Positions 32,236 to 44,399 are shown, numbered from the stretch's first letter. The stretch is 64,000 bases of DNA from Desmodus rotundus (GCF_022682495.2 NC_071398.1:13646934-13710933), one strand, 5' to 3'. The notes: generated by a model from the sequence alone, not told the origin. A program made the numbers and translations.

Positions 32236-33384
32236 CAGTTCATCCAACAGGAGTGAACACTAAAGATGAGTTTATTGCAGGCTTACTCTGTACTGGGCCT
32301 CCTCTGAGGGACCTGGCTACAAGGCTGAGCCACGCAGATGCTCCTCCAAGGTCAGGCTTATGGCAAAGCCCAGACTAGAATCAAGATCTCCTGCCATCAA
32401 GGGCTGGATCCTTCTGTGTCCCCTGCCACTTCCCTCAGTAAGAAGGACTCCTTGGAGAATCACTCCTTAGAGAAGGCCAAGTTCACAGTGTCCTTCAAAT
32501 TTCTCCAGACTCTCCAGCTCATGTCACAGATGTGGTTGTGTTTCCCAAGGCCACATGGCACACGGGGAAAGGAGCTGTGACCTTGAAATGAGGCTGGTAG
32601 AATTTCATGTCAGGGCCCATGTGTGTCCTGGGATGCTGTACGTTATCCCGCCAACCCAGCTCTGTCAGCAGCCCGCAGCCCACCGTGGGCTGTGCCCTGT
32701 GGGAGGCAGCTGGAAGGTGAAGGCCTCTGTGCACTTAAACATGCAGAAATGTTTGCAGAATCCACAAGGGAAACCACCTCCTCCGGCTCAGCTAACAGGG
32801 TGAAGCAGAACAGCACCCCAGCATCCCTGCTCCTCTCTTGTCAGTTAAGTGATGCATCTGTACTAGGTGGCCAGGTATCTTTGAACCGAAAGGAGCACAT
32901 CTGAAAGCCCTTCAGGGCGCCAGAGAGCCAGTCTTTTTCCACATCAGCAGTCTGCCCAGCGCAGGCTCAGCAAAGAAGGTATACGCAGCACGTATCCCTG
33001 GCTGCCGCAGGCGGGCAGGAGCAGGGAGCAGGGTAGCAGTGGGATTATGAAGTCTGAGGTCAGGCAAGAAAGGACAGCAGAGAAGAGCCTCCCTGTTGTC
33101 AGGCAGAGTCACAAATAAACAGTCGCCGGCAGCTGGAAGTTCAGCTCTCACAGCCTACAAAATGGGACCAACTGGGTAGGGTTAGAAACGGTACATTGTC
33201 AGATGAGGTGAGATGGCACAGGTTCTGGCCGAGAACAACTCAGCTATTGACATGGGCACACAGTGTGAGAGGCTTGGAGTTCAGCCTCAGTCTTTCCACC
33301 CTGGAAAGTGGGCATAGAGCAAAGACCCTAATGTTGAGAGGGGATGTTCCCTTGCTACCATGAAATTGAAAAGCAGAGATAAGT
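32236..33384. other. anonymous sequence
   Basis: Weak old-repeat traces at 32,265-32,330 (reverse L2/MIR tail-like) and 33,270-33,330 (MIR-like 'cctcagtctttccaccctgg'). No gene. Confidence 0.4.
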
Positions 33385-33560
33385 CTATCCACCTATCAGA
33401 CAAGTACTGAGGACCAGCTATACTCCAGCACCACGCCAGGCCTCAGCTATGAATGGGACAGGCTTGCTCCCTGTCTTGGTGGAATTTAAATGTCAGCATG
33501 GAAAACAATCGTGGAAGAATGCAGTTATAACAGGGTGGTGGCCTGGTGTGCCTGTGAGGC
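33385..33560 (-). mobile_element. L2 3' end, reverse
   Basis: 'gtactgaggaccagctatac', 'cagcaccacgccaggcctca', 'cttgctccctgtcttggtgg' match the reversed L2 tail. Confidence 0.55.
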
Positions 33561-33827
33561 CAAGGATGGAGGTGGCAGGGGCTATGGGGATGGTAGTGAG
33601 TAGCTGGGGCAGTGACCACATTGGTAGGGACACTGGTCACACACAGTGGAGCCAGGCAGGAAAAGAACCGCAGTGAGGATGGTCAGAGAAAGGACTTACA
33701 AACACAGAAAGGGAGATTAGAATGGGAGGGGCTGAGGTGCTGGACTGGAAATAAAGACACTGATATGAATTCCTATTTTAAAATATATACATGAATAGAT
33801 ACGGGCATCTATGTAGGTCAGTGACTA

Positions 33828-34030
33828 TTGAGCAGGAGTGATTTTGTCCCTTATGGGATAATTGGAAAGTCTGGAGATATTGTAGTTCAAACTACTGTAA
33901 CAACGGGGGCGTTTCTACTAGCACACAGTGTGGGTTCAGGCGCAGGACGCTGCTCAACAGTCTGCAATGTGCGGAACAGCCCTCCCAGCAAAGAATTACC
34001 CAACCCGGAAAGGTCAGTGACCCAGTTCAG
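33828..34030 (+). mobile_element. MER20 (hAT) fragment
   Basis: Matches MER20 order: 'gattttgtcccttatggga', 'aagtctggagatattgtagt', 'caggacgctgctcaacagtc', 'aatgtgcggaacagccctcc', 'aaagaattacccaacccgga'. The 5' end is not clear. Confidence 0.75.
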
Positions 34031-34429
34031 GAACCGTGACCCAGGTGGGGGTGTGTGGAGGTGGGCAGATGGTCAGACGTGGGTCTACACGCAATAATAC
34101 ATAGATATCCTAGCCCAGTGAGCTGAGTGGGCCTGGAAGCAATGACACACCAGTAGCTGTGAACAGATACATTGCCCAGATCTTGGTTTCTGAAACCTGT
34201 TCTCTACTCAAAAGAACCCAGTTTCCCAGGAGAAATAACTGGTTCCTGAGCTGGGGCAGGAAAAGTCCAAGATGACCTTGGAGCATCTGTCTATGCCAGG
34301 AAGTAAAGGGGTTTCCACAGAACGATGACGAGGTGTTCCGAAGGGCACGAGGAGCCAGCTTGAAGAAGCTCCCACTGGCCAAGTCTGCGACAATTCGAAC
34401 ATCCAAATAATAACAATAGTAATACATTT

Positions 34430-35000
34430 AACCCATTGAATAAATTATGAATCTATGCTTCCATACTGATATAAACAAACAATAAGCTAACAAATATCAC
34501 AGGGAGAGGGGGAAGCCCTTACAGTAGAATACCAACTAATCAATGTAGAAAAATTATGAAAACAGAAAATCACCATTGACGGCCATCACAGAGGTGGTTA
34601 ATTCAGCAGGAAGTATTGACACATGTCAGGGCTAATGCGGGATATTGATGTCACTTCAGGGAATCTCCCCACATGGTACCTTTAAATTATAAATGAACAT
34701 TGGCAATTTCATTGTAGAGAAACCTGGCAGACACCGACTTAACCGGGTGGCCAACATTGGAACTACGAAATGTGATAGGTTAGCATGGTGTGGTCCACTG
34801 AGAAGAGCACAGCATCATTTCTGTGGTACTTCTCCCCCCAAAATGGACAGCTAAATTCTGACCATGAGGAAACGCTGGACAGACCCAGGTGAGCAACGTC
34901 CTACGGAAGAAAAGTCCTGTCCTATTTAGAAATGGCAAGTCATTAAAAACAGGGGACTAAGGAATGACTCCAGATTGGAGGAGACTAAGGGGGCGTGTCT
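34430..35000 (+). mobile_element. L1M 3' UTR-like fragment
   Basis: 'accattgacggccatcacag', 'ttcattgtagagaaacctgg' followed by 'cagacaccgacttaacc', 'ccactgagaagagcacagca', 'gattggaggagactaaggg'. This order is typical of the 3' region of old L1M elements. Confidence 0.55.
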
Positions 35001-35329
35001 GATTCACCATGGCAGGTTGGGTGCTGGACAGGAAGGTGGGTGGATGCGCTGTCTGTCAGGGTGGTTGGGGATGTTTGAACAGTGTTGGGTAGCAGTGTCG
35101 ATTTCCTGGTGGGGATGGCCGTTTCTGGGGTCCATTTGACAGTACGCTGGAGTTTTCGGGGGGGACAGAGTATTGTGAACACCACTTGTTCCTGAATGGC
35201 TCAGGCTGTGTGCAGTGATGATTTGTAGTAAACACGCGCACTCATACGGAGGGAGGCCAAGAGTGAGATGAAGGGTGAGCCATGGGACAAATGAGGTAAA
35301 AATGTTTAAAATGTGTGCATTTTATAAAG

Positions 35330-36121
35330 TTTCAAATGATGAAGAATACATTACAGGGAATCAACAGTGGAGTAAATGAAGCAGAAAAAGTAGAGATTTG
35401 GCAGAGAAGGAGGCAGATAACACCCAATCCAAACAGCAAAATAAATAAATAAATAAATAAATAGCCCCCCCAAAATGAGAAAACATAAGGAGCCTCTGGG
35501 ACAACTTACCAACATTCCCACCATGAGGGTGCCAGAAAGAGAAAGAGAGCAAGGAACTGAAAACCTATGTGACAAATAATGGCGGAAAACTCCCCTAACC
35601 TGGTGAAGGGAATAGCATAGGATTGCAGGAAGCACAGAGTCCCGACCAGATGAAGCCAAAGAGGCCCACTCCAAGACACACCGAAATTAAAACACCAAAG
35701 GTTAAAGACAAAGAGAGGATTAACCTTAAAAGCAGCAAGAGAAAGATAATTAGTTATCTACAAGGAAGCTCCAATAAGACTTGATTTCTCAACCTGATTT
35801 GCAGGCCAAAAAGAATCGGCAAGAAATATTCAGTGATAAAAAGCAAGAAACTACAACAAAGTTTACTCCACCAGCAAAGCTATCATGGATAAGGACACAT
35901 AAAGAGCTTCCCAGACAAGAAAAAGCTAAAGGAATTAGTTCATCATTACCAAACCAGTACTATAAGACATGTTAAAGGAACTTCTTTAAGAAGAAAAAAA
36001 AGATGAATAATAAAATGGCAAGAAATACATGTCTATCAACAATTACTTTAAGTGCGAATGGATTAAATGCTCCAATCAAAAGACATGTGGAGGCCGAATG
36101 GATAACAAAAGAAGACCCCAA
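35330..36121 (+). pseudogene. L1 ORF1-ORF2 junction, degraded
   Basis: An old plus-strand L1 fragment covering the ORF1 middle and end ('aaaacctatgtgacaaataa', 'aaagacaaagagaggattaa', 'cagcaagagaaag', 'gacatgttaaaggaacttct') and the start of ORF2 ('ttactttaagtgcgaatgga' followed by 'ttaaatgctccaatcaaaag'). Frames are broken by indels and by an (AAAT)n run. Unlike the two half-LINE copies, here ORF1 is followed by ORF2, so it belongs to an ordinary L1. It stops abruptly near 36,121. Confidence 0.8.
35438..35463 (+). repeat. (AAAT)n microsatellite
   Basis: About six AAAT units within the L1 ORF1 remnant. Confidence 0.9.
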
Positions 36122-36244
36122 GTCATAAGCCCCGGGCCATCAGGACCTGGACGGCTCACACCGGAAGGGTTTGCAGCCACCGGCCCGTGAACTCGCTGAC
36201 GCCAGGCACTGTGCATCCTTAGCCTACAACCGATGGCACTTGTA

Positions 36245-36665
36245 GGTACCCAACAGGCATGTTTCAAGCAAGAAAATTAATGATTTCCAACATTACTTTC
36301 CTGGAACTCTAAAAACACCTATGAAAGCATCTGTTTAAAATAGATAATAGTTTGTTTGCTTAAACTGATACTTCTAAAAAACAGATACATTTAATAGTAT
36401 CTATTTGTATTTGCATTTAAGATAAAGTTCTATGTGGCCAAGCCCAGGCAGGTCACCTGCCCGTGTTTACTAAACACAAGAGGACTGGTGCCGTGATAAT
36501 GAATCGGTTGGCATTGACTGAAGCTTTTAATGAAATGAAGCATGAACTCTTTGAGAAAGCAATTGAATGCCATCACACAGGCCATGAATCAACTCTTGAA
36601 TGCACATTTATTAAATCGGAATTCATAACGTCGGTATTTTATCTAACAGGTTTGCTACCCTTTTG
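36245..36665. promoter_or_regulatory. Candidate conserved non-coding element
   Basis: AT-rich, repeat-free and unusually 'clean' sequence between an L1 and GC-rich DNA. It has repeated TAAT/ATTA and Forkhead-like cores ('tagtttgtttgcttaaactg', 'gtgtttactaaaca'), a palindromic 'caggtcacctg' at 36,451-36,461, and a long stretch 36,495-36,640 with 'gataatgaatcgg'-type motifs. A 67-codon frame crosses it but its Kozak and splice context are poor. Strongest candidate enhancer of the window. Confidence 0.4.
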
Positions 36666-37933
36666 AGACTCTATTGGTGGATAAAAAGACAGATGTTTCC
36701 AGAGCTAAATTGGAGGAGGGACGGGGGGAAGGAGAAAGCAGCCAGACATCAATTAAAGAGAGCAGGCAGCAGAACACCGTCCCCCGATGTTTGGGTTTCG
36801 TGCCACTGTCTGGAGATAAAATTCAAAGAAAGCTTTGCAAGTGAGCAAGCACGGGGGCGGGATGCAAGACGGAGGGTATCTGGGACCTGTCGGAGAGCAG
36901 GCAGATGTCGTGATGGCGCCAGGGGCAGCAACCGGTGTGGGGGTGCCGCGGTTGACTGTTGTCATTAAGGAAAACTTCAGTCAGACAAGAGTCTGAGTAA
37001 TGCAAAAACCTATTTTCACTTCCTGAGGGTGCAGGAAAGCTGCAGGGGAATCAGAATTCTCTTCCATGTTCAGGCTCTTCAAAGGCCCTTGCTCCTTTTC
37101 TCTGAAGCAAATATATATCACATCAATGTCACATCCCACCACTATTGTCCCAGGCACCTCTTTGGGTGATCAAATAAGAGTGGACAGAGAAGCCTATGAA
37201 GATGTTTAGCTCTTTTGACTGCTGGTGGCAGTAAATTGGAGGATCAAGGTGACATTGTCCCCCACGGCTCACAAATGCCACACTTCTTAGAGCCGCGTAT
37301 TCATAAAAGCGGACCCGGAATCCGTGTGGGCAGCCCTCTTGTGTTGAAAGTAAAGGAGACCTTCCCTTTTAACTGCTGTGACACCATGCGGCCATGCTCA
37401 AAAGCCTTTCAAGCCCACCTTCTGCCAGCCAGAATCGGGTCCAGCTGCTGACTGACATGCCTGCAGAATGTTCTCACACTTTCTTTGCACAGAACGCACA
37501 TCTAAATAACTGTTTTCCGTCGTCCACTGATTACATCACGGGCACGGCAGCATGGGACGATCACAGGAATAACCTCGAATACCGATACATTTAGAGAAAA
37601 ATAACCACCTCAGTCACCCTGCAAGGTAGCAGAGGCTTCTCACTTTTGTATGTTAAGCAAAGGACATTCAATTCCAAACCGGAAAACAAGTAGAGAAAGA
37701 TGACTATGATTTGTGCAAGGCAAACACTGCCAATGAATGAAGCCAGCACACGTTACCAACCTCTCCTCCATCTCTTCTCATAAATAAATAAATACATACA
37801 TGCCTAAGTACATAAATAAAACCCTGGACGACTAGGTGTTCTGCAGGACACAGGGAGCTGGTGACTCAGGGAGCTTGTCAGCTCCTCGTGCGCAGCTGGG
37901 ATTGGGGCGGGGAAGGAGTTGGCCTTCGCAGCT
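36666..37933. other. anonymous sequence
   Basis: A GC-rich, CpG-containing patch at 36,840-36,960 is followed by repeat-free sequence. 37,780-37,822 has short AAAT/ATAC runs. No gene seen. Confidence 0.45.
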
Positions 37934-38150
37934 CAGTGGCTCTGAACTGCGGCTTGCGTCACAACCACCTGGAAGGCCCATTAACCCACAGACGGCTGGG
38001 ACCCCCCCACCCCCCGCCCCTGCCCAGAGTTTCTGATTCAGCACCTGGGGTGGGCGGCTGCGGGGTAGGGTGCTCAAAAATTTGCATTTCTAGCAACTTC
38101 CCCGGGAATGCTGATGTTGCCGGTCCAGGGCCACAGTTTGAGAACCACAG
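37934..38150 (+). mobile_element. MER5A (hAT-Charlie MITE)
   Basis: Starts cagtggctctgaactgcgg and ends 'cacagtttgagaaccacag', which are the inverted ends of MER5A. Inside are 'cagagtttctgattcagcac' and 'aatttgcatttctagcaact'. Confidence 0.85.
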
Positions 38151-38324
38151 TTCTAAGCAAGGCAAGGCAAGATGGATGTTTAAAAGTAGATAGTTTCATA
38201 AATGGTTTTAGAATTCCTTCTGTGTTGTTTGCACTGCTGTGCCAGCCCTTGACTTTAGCATCTGTAGTGAGACAGCGATTCATCCTCGTGTCCTAGGTCT
38301 TGTCACAGAATCGTTAACGTAGGA

Positions 38325-38460
38325 GGGAGAAAGGCACTCAGAGATCCTCCAGACCCACCACAGCGCTGGGCCCCGGAGGAAACTGAGATCAGAGAGGATG
38401 AGACGCTTGCCTGAAGCCACAAAGCAGAGGTGAACGGAAAACCCAAGGTTGGGGACAGCC
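38325..38460 (-). mobile_element. MIR SINE fragment, reverse
   Basis: 'gaaactgagatcagagagga' and 'gcttgcctgaagccacaaag' are the reversed MIR middle. Confidence 0.5.
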
Positions 38461-38560
38461 AGCTTAAGCCCTTCCCTCCGACTTGGCCCAGCTTCCCCGA
38501 GGCAGGTGTTTGAAATATGCGGCTGATTCCCGCAGAGTGATTTTCCGTTTACAAGACCAG

Positions 38561-38735
38561 TGGCTCCATCCTGGTTGGCTGCGCCTTAGAATCCTCTGGG
38601 GACCTAACAAACTATAGCAACAAGCAGGCCCCACTTCCGAGATTGTGCTTCGACTATTCTGGGGCGGAGTCCAGGCAGAGAATGCTTTTAAAGCTCCCCA
38701 GGTAACTCTCAAGTGTAGCTGAGCTTGAGAGCTGC
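38561..38735 (+). mobile_element. MER5-like MITE
   Basis: 'cagtggctccatcctggttg' then 'ccttagaatcctctggggac', 'aagcaggccccacttccgag', 'gaatgcttttaaagctcccc'. A second, poorer MER5-like copy may follow at 38,768-38,960 ('cagagcttctcaaacac'). Confidence 0.65.
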
Positions 38736-38960
38736 TGCCTAGACAGGCAGAAGGTCCACTGCCTAGAACAGAGCTTCTCAAACACCAGCAGGCCCACAAA
38801 CGGCTCCTCTTCCAGCAGCAAGGCCCCCGGAGACTCACGGGAAACATGTGCGGAGTGAAAGACTAGAATGGAGCTTTTAAAAAAAACCCAGAGCAGCGGG
38901 GGTGGGACCCAGCAGTCTGAGCGTCACCACACCCCCGAGAACCCCAGAGGGTCCTGACAG

Positions 38961-40439
38961 GCGCTACTCTTGAGGACTCTCGGAGAATAGAAGAATTGAA
39001 AAACGGGTGGAAAATCTAGTTAGAAACATGAAACTGAAGTTAGAGCCTATCAGAGAATGACGATGCATTGCCCGCAAGGGTGGTGGTGGGTAATGGTTGT
39101 GGTGGAAATTGAGGGTTTGTGGGAAAGGGAGGAGCCCAGCTCCCTTGGAACAGCTGATGTGTGGAGGGAGGGGTGGGGACGAGGCTGGAAGTCACTGGGA
39201 CCCTGACGGTCCCAGGTGCCTTTCTGTTCTCCAGTGAAATGGCTGCTGTCCCCAACCCTTTCTCTCTCGGACACATGGGGAACTTGCCATCTCCAAGTGT
39301 GCAGGGCGCAGGCAGGTCCTCTGATCCTCACAGAAAGCTGCAGGCGCAGCGACACAAGTAAGTGAAGCAGGCAACCAACGCTGGGTCCTGGAAAACGTAC
39401 GGACTTAGAGACCCCAGAGGACCTGGCTTTGTGGCTTTACTAACCATGAATACTTAAGCGAGGCTCCTAAGTTCTCCTGACTTCAGGTTCCTCTCTGAGT
39501 TGAGGGTATGGTGATCACACAAACAGCAAGCACAGTGCTGGTCAGGGAGTATTGACCAATCGTGGTGGCTGCGATTTAGTGTCAAATGAAGAAGCCTGGC
39601 CCAAACTCACTGTCCTTACTGAACAGCTGAGGGAACTGGAGAGGCGAATAACTCACTAAATCACAAGGGAGGACGTGGCCCTTTCGGTGAGGAAAGCACA
39701 GGCAAAGAGTGTTCACTCTTAGAACCCTTCCTGTACCTAGTCGTTGAGTTTCCAGGCTCGCCCACACAACCCACTGCAACCTGGGTTCTCCTTGAGTCCA
39801 TGCCTACAACCCTGAGAGAGAGGAGGTAGCTACCAACAAGGAGAGAGGAGGGCACCTGCTCTGTGGTCCGTCTGTTCTCTGTCGGGGCCCAGGGCCGATG
39901 TTGCCAGCCCCCCTGAGATGGGAGAGTCAGAATGTCAATGAGCTTTCTCCAGCCCGCCATTCACATGGCCTTTGCACCCAAGAATACTGAACGCAGAGTG
40001 GCCAGGGGGGAGTAAAACCATGGGAGACTTTTGGGAGAGTATTGTTTTAAAAAATATACAAAAGTAAAAGAACTCCACCTAAAGAAATTAACTTGCAAGC
40101 ATAAGGAAGCCACCAAAAGCCCAAAAGCTCTCTGCCTTCATTTCTGGACTGAAAGAGCACAGCCCGGCTTTGAAAACGAGTGCACACGGCAGGTACGCAC
40201 ATTTCAGTGAACCGTGAACACAGTCCTGCCTCCCCTGTGAACTGATCCGGCACCTCGGGAAGGTGGCACTTAGCCAGTGCCTTCCAGGCATGGGCAGAGC
40301 CGCTTCCCCACCTTGAGATTATTTTCATTCAGTAATTAATAAGTGGCCATTGGGTGTCAAGCGTTGCGCTGAAAACTGAGGAACAAAGATGAATAATTGG
40401 GGGGTGCTTGGCCCAGCCCTCAAGGGTTACAGACTAAAT
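38961..40439. other. anonymous sequence with one MIR
   Basis: Plus-strand MIR-like trace at about 39,405-39,550 ('ccatgaatacttaagcgag', 'ctgacttcaggttcctctct'). G-rich 39,160-39,180. Nothing else named. Confidence 0.45.
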
Positions 40440-40925
40440 TGCTGGAGATCATTGATCTTACGTCATCACCATAATAACACTATTAAGTGGGTAATGCTTC
40501 CTTCCCCCATTTCACAGAGAGGAAAGCCAAGGCTGGAGGAAAAAGCTACCTTGATGATTATAGTGGCAGAATTGGGGTTTGAACCAGGACACTGTATCTT
40601 AAATGCTGATCACACACACACACGCACACACCCGGGGGTGGGAAGCAAGCCACTCCCCCTCTTTCTAAAGCTCAGGATTCCCATCAGTAAAACAAATGAC
40701 TTGAGGAAATAAACCCTTGGGTCCCCTCTGTCTCCATCTATGCTTCCAGTTGGGTCAAACTCTATGGCACAAAGATACACATGTTCATAGCCCACTGGAT
40801 ATTAAAGCCAATTCATCCAATCCTGCCTTGTGAGACCCAAAGAGGAGAAGGGAATTGCCTGAGATCACACAGCAGAACAGTAACAGAACAGGGACTTGGA
40901 GACCAGATCTCCTAATGCTTGCGTC
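40440..40925 (-). mobile_element. Two reverse MIR fragments around a CA repeat
   Basis: 40,440-40,605: 'cccccatttcacagagagga', 'ggggtttgaaccaggacac'. 40,790-40,925: 'attgcctgagatcacacagc', 'cagatctcctaatgcttg'. Between them lies an imperfect (CA)n at 40,610-40,630. Confidence 0.6.
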
Positions 40926-41924
40926 TTTCCATTTTAAACACACACCTATAGATACAGCTAAACTCCTCAAGTAATTTCATTTGTCATAGTCCTGTTTTAT
41001 TGCTGGAAAAGACACACCAGAGAAAGGAGGGACACTGTTTTCCCCTCTGGCTTGGGGGCTAAGCATGCTTTCTGCTTCGAGGAGAGGGCTGGGGGAAGAC
41101 TCTGGAAAGCTTCACCCAGCTCACAGGAATCTCAGCTCTCCCAGGGCTCACTAAAGTCTAACAGAGGAAGTCTGGCTCTTTCATTCCCCAGCCCAGACAG
41201 AGAAAGAGGTAAAGAAAAGTGCTGTAAATCAGCTGCCACATAATCACACATTTTTAGAGTTTGCTTGTAATTAGTCTACATTCATAGGGCTGTGTAGGTA
41301 GAGATATCTGCACCCAAGGAAACTCTGAAAACCAGGATGTTTGTTCAAGTGACTGATCTACAGGAACCATATGCCAGGTGACAGCCAGCAGAGTCCCTCC
41401 CCCATCTGTGAGCACTGAGAAAACCTCAGGCCAGGCAAACACAGACCCGCACCTTGATACAGCCTTTCCTGCTTCCCCCCTGGCTCACAGCACGTCATCT
41501 GTCTCTGGTTCATCCCTTTCGCTTTGCCAAGGGTTCCCCTCAAGAAAGCAACATTTTTATCAACATGGCTGACTTCTCAGGGGCAGTCAGCAATAGCAAT
41601 CAGTGAGTTGGGGGCAGGAAGACATGGCTGCTGACCCATCCTGAGAGTATTTCACACCACAAAGAGTATCAGTTGTTGACCCGTATTCGGTCCTCCCAGC
41701 AGTCCTGAGGGAGAGTCACTCCACCACCTATGACTTACATGGGCTATGCACTGAGTATAATAGCCGTTCCACTGAGACTGCGTTCACAGAACCAACTTCT
41801 TCTGCTCAGTTATAAGAATAATCATCACAAATACTGAAGACCAGGGCTTCAGGTTCCAAATTATATGCATATTGGACACATCATCTGAGCCACGTGAAAA
41901 CTTGAAGCTTGATTTTGTATATAC
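40926..41924. other. anonymous sequence
   Basis: No clear repeat or gene. 41,640-41,720 has a weak reverse MIR-like trace. Confidence 0.4.
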
Positions 41925-42131
41925 CTAGTGACCTGGGCCCCCTGCTGACAAAGTCATCCAGGAAAGAAGAAGCAATGCTAATCTGACTTTGCTGAATCTC
42001 CATGTCTGACAAATCCCCAACAGTCCTCTTCTCCTTTCTCGAAGACCTTGGCGAAGCACTTGGGGTAGAGTCTGTGGTCGTGTCACCGATATTCAAGCTT
42101 CCTGTATGTACGGGAGAAGGGGTGGATTTCT
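41925..42131 (-). other. Candidate internal coding exon, unidentified protein
   Basis: On the minus strand a 207-nt segment is open in one frame. It starts after a CAG acceptor (42,132-42,134) preceded by a short pyrimidine tract and ends at a TAG|GTATAT donor (41,924-41,919). Both borders are phase 1, so the exon would be symmetric and removable without shifting the frame. The 69-residue product is Ser/Thr/Pro/Lys/Asp-rich, with no Cys or Trp (for example SASPRSSRKEKRTVGDLSD and SQISIASSFLDDFVSR), like a disordered linker of a real protein. I do not recognise the protein and see no partner exon, so this could be chance. Confidence 0.3.
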
Positions 42132-43441
42132 CTGCCTTCAAGAAACATTATTTACTTGACCAGCCTTCTTGGGGCGTTGACGCCCTGCCTGCAGACCTAG
42201 TTGTACACCTGGGCTTAGCCAGAGCCCCAAAGACCTGTGCACCTCGGACAATGAGCAAACAGCAGCAGGGTTAGCTGGGAATGGATGAAAGGGAATCCTG
42301 TGATGTGATAATCTGCATAGTAGACTTTCAACTTAATTCTGAGTACGTCTCCTGCACCTCCAAATGCCCTCCCCCGCCCCCAGCTCACTGTAGCAGACTT
42401 CTGCTGTATGCTGTTTACCACGGTAGCTGACTTGTTTCCCGTCTCTGCGGCCCAGGCCAGCTCCTGGCTTCTAGTGCGTGTTCAATAAGTATTGTTGGCT
42501 GACTCCATGATTTGAACAGAAGAATTAGGCAACCTATATCTTCCACTATGTAGGCTTATGTTGTTGATTTTTTTTTCCCATACCCCATGGTCTAAGACCA
42601 TCATTCTCAATTCTGGAATCAAAATCACAATGCGAAGGTTGTTCGAAGACAGGGAGGCAGGGCTGGGCTGGGGGCTCTGCAGACACACTGACGTCTGGCG
42701 CCCCACTTCCGTTGGTCTAGGAATGGGCTTCGCTATGCTCTAAAGCCTTCTCAGTGATCCTTCCACGCATGCAGGGGAGGGATGAGGATCCATAGCAGTG
42801 ACTCTCAAAGCGTGGTCCCCAGAGTAGCCTCAGCATCACCTGGGCACTTCCAGGTGGGTATGCGAGCCCCGCTTCTGCGTTACTGAAGAGCAGACACGGG
42901 GGCTGTTTCGTTTTCTTTCTTGGACAAGCCCTCCGGGTGAGTCTGGCGCCCCCGAACGCGAGAAGCACAGCACTGGAGCGGTGGAGGCCGCATGCCTGTG
43001 CCCTCGGCTTGGGGCCCAGAGTGCGGAGAGGGGTAAGAGTCCTTCCTTCACGCAAAGTCTGAGATCCAGAATCTAGCGCTGAGACTGCGGGAGCTGCCAC
43101 AGCTCCAGGACATATGTCACTGTTCTCCTGTTCTAAAAATTGCTACATCTGTACCTGCACGCGCTAATAAAAAGTCTTCGCCACAGGGTTGAGAGCTTTA
43201 TTAGGCACTGCCATGCGTCCCGATTCTTCCCCTCCGTCTCTCACCAGCTGTATGGCGCATGCTCACCAGGGAAGGCGGCCACTCAGCTCTGCCCACCTCC
43301 CGCTGTGAGCCAATAAGAATGGCCCCCGTGCAACCTCAGCATCTTCCTAGGGCTCTCTCTGGGGTCTGTCTTCATCTTGGGGTCCGGCCTGCTACACTTG
43401 TTCACTTAAGTTACCATCTCCCCCTCCCCACCGCCCCCCAG
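42132..43441. other. anonymous sequence with a MER5-like copy
   Basis: A MER5A-like element lies at about 42,798-42,985 ('cagtgactctcaaagcgtgg' start, 'gacaagccctccgggtgagt' later). The CpG-containing 42,890-43,080 overlaps its end. The remainder is unassigned. Confidence 0.45.
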
Positions 43442-43614
43442 TCTCCGGCTCCTGTAGCCTCTACTTGGAACTTTCCCATGGCCAGCCCCCATGAAAAGTC
43501 AAAAGCCTCAGGCAGAGAGGCCCTGGGACAATGGGGAGAGACACCCTCCAATTCAGAAAGATCGAATGGGAAAGCAGAGCTGACAAGAGGAAAGGACAGT
43601 AACTTACCAATCTG
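43442..43614 (+). other. Candidate exon with strong splice borders
   Basis: A long C/T tract and CCCCAG acceptor (43,418-43,441) precede a 173-nt open segment that ends at a CTG|GTGAGA donor (43,612-43,620). The frame reads, for instance, SPAPVASTWNFPMASPHEKS and ends GKDSNLPI, polar and plausible but with no known domain. An in-frame ATG with G at +4 lies inside (43,480). It could be a first coding exon, a lncRNA exon or chance. Confidence 0.22.
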
Positions 43615-44159
43615 GTGAGAAGGAGGAAGTGGGGTGGCCGCACCAGACAGACCTGCTGCCCACACAGCCCCTTCTGATGAGCCGAACAACCTAATCCCAT
43701 TCGGAATCCAAGATGCAGTCTGTACATCCACACAACTGGAGAAAAGGCCCTTCGGCCACTGGAAATGCTCAGCGAACTCTGAAAACCAGTGTGCTCTTCT
43801 GCTGTGGTTTTCCCAGGGCTCACACAATGCTAGTCTAGGAAGGAAGGAGAAAGGGAGGGAGGGAGAGAGGGAGGGAGGTCAGCCCCTGGGGTGAATGAAA
43901 AAGCACACACATTTCTCCATTCACCTCCTGGGATCTCATCCAAAGCCCAGCGCCTGCCGGTCAGCAGGGACGCCACCTCGAACACACCTAACACACCCAG
44001 TGCAACTGTGGGGTCTTTTCAAGACACTGTGCCTGGGGGAGCCCCCAAGCCAGTGCTGGAGGCCCTTGGGCTTGGAAAGGGTACGAAGGACACGGAGAGA
44101 GGAAGAGAAGGGTGAGAAGAAGGTGAAGAGATGGTGTGACAAGGGTAATTACAAGGGAG
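43615..44159. other. anonymous sequence
   Basis: Includes a GGGA-rich purine run at 43,838-43,878. Nothing else is recognised. Confidence 0.4.
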
Positions 44160-44310
44160 CAGGTGACATTTGTCCAGAGCCGCCACGTGCCCCGCACTGC
44201 ATTAGAGGCCTCCTGAGGACCATCTCGTTGACCCTGCGAGCAGCCTAGTGCGGCGATTTCCAGTGATGGGAACCAAGGCTCAAAGAAACTTGAAAGTCAC
44301 CGTGCAGAAA
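44160..44310 (-). mobile_element. MIR SINE, reverse
   Basis: 'cgtgccccgcactgcattag', 'cctgcgagcagcctagtgcg', 'gatgggaaccaaggctcaaa'. Confidence 0.65.
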
Positions 44311-44399
44311 TGTCCACGTGTGACTTCGTGATGGTGGCACTGCTCCCACGCCAGGCTACGCTTACCTGTTCTCACCACAACCAAGCCCCTCAGTGCCGT

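Noticed and set aside
35330..36121. Third member of the half-LINE family
   Set aside because: ORF1 remnant is followed by ORF2 start sequence, so it is an ordinary, older L1.
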